DNA of 55,914 nt from Mesorhizobium sp. LSJC280B00 (GTDB taxonomy: Bacteria; Pseudomonadota; Alphaproteobacteria; Rhizobiales; Rhizobiaceae). The first letter of the stretch is position 1, and each line of letters opens with the position of its first letter. Under the pieces are notes generated by a model. The model did not search any database and was not told the origin of the DNA. It was given only the letters and a program-made list of their open reading frames with translations. This document shows positions 52,874-55,914 of this stretch, in pieces. Where the stretch lies: contig NZ_AYVL01000011.1 of the NCBI RefSeq assembly GCF_000502835.1, forward strand, positions 48,215 to 104,128, in the 5' to 3' direction. The position numbers and the translations under genes were made by a program.

Positions 52874-53385
52874 GTGTTGGATATCCCGCTCCGGCACTTG
52901 GCGACATTCAGCTGCTGTGCGGCAAACATCTTGCCGCTATCCCGAATTCTCAGACGTTAACGTTCATTCGCCCGAGTGGCAGGTCGACAAGTGCCAGGTC
53001 GATAATCGCCGGTTTGACCGAACGCCGGGGCTTGATGGCGGCGGCTGCCGGCCGCAAGATTCTGGTCGGCCCGGCTTCACTTTCGCAGCCATGGCCGACT
53101 CCGCCCAGCAAGGTCTAGTCATTTCGCTTTCTTGACTCGGCCGACAAAAACGGGCAGCAAAGTCATCATTGGAGGGCAGTTTTGCCAACTATGCAGGTTT
53201 TGGAGGGCGTTTTTCGGTGTGACCGTCGCCCAATCGGCGGTCGGTAGAGGGATTGGTTAACCAACTTTGTCCATCTTTTGAATCAATCGGCAACAGACGC
53301 AAAGCGTGCTGGGGGCACCAGGCGAACTGTGAATGTCACGGCTGCGAAATCCGCTAGCCGGCATCGGCCGATTGAGAGTGGTTGA
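52874..53385. other. 512-bp gap without a convincing gene
   Basis: Short frames here have no ribosome sites or family-like sequence. A direct repeat GGCAGGTCGA / GCCAGGTCGA occurs around 52979-53005, and the perfect palindrome TTGGTTAACCAA at 53253-53264 contains a CtrA-like TTAACC half-site, about 120 bp before the next gene. Confidence 0.4.
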
Positions 53386-54978
53386 ATGGCGTTTGTAAGT
53401 GCGAAAACCCGGGGTGACAGTCCTGCAACTGGATTGACTTCGATGAGGCCCGGCCTACGCTGGGTCGCGGTTCCGGCCGTCGGCGCAGCCATTGCTTTAT
53501 GGTCGGTGGCGACTTTGGCCGGCCTTTATTCAGTGGGAACCTCGCTCAGCGCCGCTTCCAACGGTCTCCCGCAAAGCCTGCTCGCGCCGCGCACCATCGC
53601 GCTTGCCGATCCTCGCCGCAGCCTTGCAAAGGCGCAGGCCCCGACATGGGCCGCGGCCAACGCGGCGCTGTCGGCCAAGCTGCTGCAGCACGGGTGCGAT
53701 GCCAACTGCCTGCGGTCGGCGTCGAACTTCGTCCACCAGGGAAAATCGGCCCGCCTCAAGCGCAACACCGTGCCGCTTGTCGCCGATGCGTCGCGGCAAT
53801 CGAGCTTCGACGACGTGGTCGCCAAGGCCGCGCTGTCGCCGCAAAAGCTTGCCGCCGCCTTTGCCCGTGCCTCAGCCCGCTCTCCCGTCATGCTCGCCAG
53901 CCTGCCGGCCCACGCCCGGTTCGCCGAGCCGGTACGCATACCCGACCCGAACGGCCCGGCACCGGTGCGCTTCGGGCCGGAGGTGGCGGAGATCGAACGC
54001 TCGTCGCGCCTGGCGCTGGCGCTGGCGAATACATTGCCGGAGCAGATGATCGATGTGCTCCCGGCAGCCATCGCGGCAAGCGAGCCCGCGGCTTCGCAAG
54101 AGCCGCAAGAACCTGAGGTCCAGCTAGCCTCGCTGCCGCCGCAAGACGACATGCCCGACAGCATTCCGCTGCCGACGCTGCGTCCGCGGGCGGACATCGA
54201 TAAGCCGGCCGAGGCGCCGCGGGCTCAAGCGTCAAGAGATCAGGCGCCAAAAGACCAGGCGCCAAGGGCCCAGGCGCAAAAGGATCAAGCATCGAAAACG
54301 GAGCCGCCCAAGGCGCAGACCTCTAGGACCGCCAGGGCGAGCAAGGTGCAGACGGCCGACGCTCCGCCGGCCGAGACGCTACCCGGCAGCCTGTCGCCTC
54401 GCAATTCGTCACAAGCGGCAGTGCCGGCCGTGTCGGGCAAGCCGGGCAAACGGTCGAAGACGCAGGGCGGCGACATGCTGGCCTATGCCAAGCCCGACAT
54501 GCCTTCCGGCGGTCTCGGCGGAGCCTTCAGGAACCTGTTCACCACGCCCAACATGGGTACTGGCGTCGCCGTCTACGACATCTCGGCCAAGACCGTCTAT
54601 ATGCCCGACGGCTCGCGGCTGGAGGCACATTCGGGACTGGGCGCGATGGTCGACCAGCCACGCTACGTCCACAAGAAGAATGTCGGCCCGACGCCGCCGG
54701 ATACCTACAATCTGACGATGCGGGAATCGCGCTTTCACGGTGTCGAGGCGATCCGTCTGACGCCGGCCAGCGGCAGCAACAAATATGGCCGCGACGGCCT
54801 GCTCGCCCACACCTACATGCTGCGCGGCGGGCGCGCCGAATCCAATGGCTGCGTCGTCTTCAAGGACTATGCCCGCTTCCTCGCCGCCTACAAGAAGGGC
54901 AAGATCAAGCGGCTTGTAGTCGTGCCGCGGCTGTCGAAGCCGCTGACACGCGTCGCCCAAGAGGGGCGAGGCGCTTAG
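53386..54978 (+). CDS. Membrane-anchored Tlde1/DUF2778 domain protein
   Basis: A 530-aa protein. One membrane helix lies near residues 27-50 (VPAVGAAIALWSVATLAGLYSV). A long Ala/Pro-rich periplasmic linker follows, with a low-complexity Ala/Gln/Lys/Asp stretch around 280-320 (RAQASRDQAPKDQAP and similar). The C-terminal domain (about 390-510) is DUF2778/Tlde1, an L,D-transpeptidase-like fold with HTYMLRGG and ESNGCVVF giving the His and Cys. Tlde1 was described as a T6SS effector acting on peptidoglycan; here no T6SS genes are adjacent and the anchor suggests a resident cell-wall enzyme. ATG at 53443 is a possible later start. Confidence 0.83.
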   Translation: MAFVSAKTRGDSPATGLTSMRPGLRWVAVPAVGAAIALWSVATLAGLYSVGTSLSAASNGLPQSLLAPRTIALADPRRSLAKAQAPTWAAANAALSAKLLQHGCDANCLRSASNFVHQGKSARLKRNTVPLVADASRQSSFDDVVAKAALSPQKLAAAFARASARSPVMLASLPAHARFAEPVRIPDPNGPAPVRFGPEVAEIERSSRLALALANTLPEQMIDVLPAAIAASEPAASQEPQEPEVQLASLPPQDDMPDSIPLPTLRPRADIDKPAEAPRAQASRDQAPKDQAPRAQAQKDQASKTEPPKAQTSRTARASKVQTADAPPAETLPGSLSPRNSSQAAVPAVSGKPGKRSKTQGGDMLAYAKPDMPSGGLGGAFRNLFTTPNMGTGVAVYDISAKTVYMPDGSRLEAHSGLGAMVDQPRYVHKKNVGPTPPDTYNLTMRESRFHGVEAIRLTPASGSNKYGRDGLLAHTYMLRGGRAESNGCVVFKDYARFLAAYKKGKIKRLVVVPRLSKPLTRVAQEGRGA

Positions 54979-55030
54979 ATTGCTCGCGGCGGCGGAGAAT
55001 GAAAGCCGCTCTGTAGCGTTCCTTCGCGCC

Positions 55031-55180
55031 CCCCTCTGTCCTGCCGGACATCTCCCCCACGAGGGGGGAGATCGGACTTCGCGTTTGTCTGCTGCCATCC
55101 TGCAACGTTGGCGATTGGCGAAATCGCCGATGACAGCCATCTCCCCACAAGTGGGGGAGATGTCCGGCAGGACAGAGGGG
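55031..55180. repeat. 150-bp intergenic inverted-repeat element
   Basis: A perfect 30-bp inverted repeat is formed by 55031-55060 and 55151-55180. Each arm holds CCCCTCTGTCCTGCCGGACA and continues into a G-run hairpin (CTCCCCCAC with GAGGGGGGAG). A smaller hairpin GGCGATT-N5-AATCGCC lies between. This is a dispersed rhizobial palindrome family different from the one at 19371-19496. It fills much of the 375-bp gap (54979-55353) before thuA. Confidence 0.8.
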
Positions 55181-55353
55181 CCGCTGTCCAGGGCGCTGTC
55201 CCGCCGGCATCGCTGGTTTTGCCGCGTGGACTTTCCCGCCCGCTTTCCAACAGATTGTCAGCAGCCGGCCGCGAAACGGTTTTCATTCCCGGCCGAGGAT
55301 ATTATGACTGACCCGTAGGGGCGGCTCCAGCTTCAAACAATCACGAGGACATC

Positions 55354-55914
55354 ATGACAATACGCGCTGTCGTCTGGGGCGAGAATATTCATGAGCGGAC
55401 CAACGAGGTGGTCGCGGGCATCTATCCCGAGGGCATGCATGCGACGATCGCCAATGCACTGAAGCTCGACCCGGAGATATCAGTGTCGTGGGCGACGCTG
55501 GAGCAGCCGGAGCATGGGCTGCCGGCCGACCGTCTGGCCGAGACCGATGTCTTGCTGTGGTGGGGGCACAAGGACCATGGCGCCGTCGCCGACGAAGTGG
55601 TCGAGCGCGTGACGCGCCGCGTCTGGGAAGGCATGGGGCTGATCGTTCTCCATTCCGGCCACTTCTCGAAAATCTTCAAGAAGCTGATGGGCACGCCCTG
55701 CACGCTGAAATGGCGCGAGGCGGGCGAGCGCGAACGGCTTTGGGTGACCAGCCCCAACCACCCGATCGCTGCCGGGATCGGCGAGTATTTCGAGCTCGAG
55801 AACGAGGAGATGTATGGCGAGCAGTTCGCCGTGCCGGAGCCGCTCGAGACCGTCTTCATCTCGTGGTTCCAGGGCGGCGAAGTGTTCCGGTCGGGGCTGA
55901 CCTATCGCCGCGGC
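55354..55914 (+). CDS. thuA: Trehalose utilisation protein ThuA, 5' part
   Basis: 187 codons are present; the window ends before the stop. The sequence [34 protein letters not shown] and [19 protein letters not shown] are typical of rhizobial ThuA, whose fold is a class I glutamine amidotransferase-like one. In Sinorhizobium ThuA works with the dehydrogenase ThuB and the thuEFGK transporter in conversion of trehalose and related disaccharides through 3-keto derivatives. ATG at 55354 follows GAGGAC. thuB would be expected just to the right. Confidence 0.93.
   Translation, partial: MTIRAVVWGENIHERTNEVVAGIYPEGMHATIANALKLDPEISVSWATLEQPEHGLPADRLAETDVLLWWGHKDHGAVADEVVERVTRRVWEGMGLIVLHSGHFSKIFKKLMGTPCTLKWREAGERERLWVTSPNHPIAAGIGEYFELENEEMYGEQFAVPEPLETVFISWFQGGEVFRSGLTYRRG

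Noticed and set aside
52917..53135. 72-codon frame in the 512-bp gap
   Set aside because: It has no ribosome site and no family-like sequence, and it includes the short direct repeat.

Overview
The window reads as a chromosome segment of a Mesorhizobium-like alphaproteobacterium (Rhizobiales). It is GC-rich and densely packed with catabolic operons, and it carries rhizobial intergenic palindromes. Its gene sets (ehu/eut ectoine genes, biuret hydrolase genes, thuA, a short second FtsZ) are the kind found in rhizobia. The genus is inferred from gene content; no rRNA gene is present.

Left part (1-11.2 kb): the tail of a sugar ABC permease, its MsmK/UgpC-type ATPase and a GH42 beta-galactosidase form a galactoside uptake unit. 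Next come an acyl-CoA dehydrogenase with an overlapping aminoglycoside-phosphotransferase-fold kinase, a short FtsZ paralogue, an LhgO-like FAD oxidoreductase, a class III aminotransferase, and a solitary GSU2403-type nucleotidyltransferase. Two near-identical 28-bp palindromes lie upstream of the nucleotidyltransferase.

Ectoine block (11.4-25.9 kb): doeD, doeC and doeX (AsnC type) run leftward, divergent from enuR (MocR type), ehuABCD and eutABCDE. Together they import ectoine and 5-hydroxyectoine and take them through N-acetyl-diaminobutyrate, diaminobutyrate and aspartate semialdehyde to aspartate. A zinc-type dehydrogenase sits 9 bp downstream of doeD.

Biuret/triuret block (25.9-35.1 kb): a GntR/FCD regulator faces a BMP-type ABC importer interleaved with two isochorismatase-fold cysteine hydrolases, a cupin and allophanate hydrolase. 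The first hydrolase has D36, K142, C175 and Q215, the positions I recall for Rhizobium biuret hydrolase BiuH. The second resembles triuret hydrolase. The operon should import (tri)biuret-like nitrogen compounds and release ammonia and CO2.

Middle (35.1-41.9 kb): cueR plus a class II cytochrome c behind a textbook MerR-type promoter; then a translationally coupled trio of type III polyketide synthase, methyltransferase and FAD oxidoreductase with unknown product; then a convergent three-part fusion protein (SDR epimerase + SPW repeats + VKOR-like CxxC domain).

Metal block (42-51.9 kb): a leftward set of multicopper oxidase, DUF411, TlpA-like, SCO and DsbA-like proteins ends in a frameshifted Cys-rich gene, a frameshifted tiny ORF behind a MerR-like promoter, and a 37-aa Met-rich membrane peptide. 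A CadR/PbrR-like MerR regulator is divergent from a P1B-2 ATPase and a short CDF-like transporter. A secreted cupin follows.

Right end (52-55.9 kb): a SAM methyltransferase, a membrane-anchored Tlde1/DUF2778 protein, a large inverted-repeat element, and the start of thuA (trehalose utilisation), cut by the window edge.

Most promising for novelty: the type III PKS trio, the nucleotidyltransferase with twin palindromes, the SDR-SPW-VKOR fusion, and the Cys/Met-rich small proteins at the end of the copper operon.
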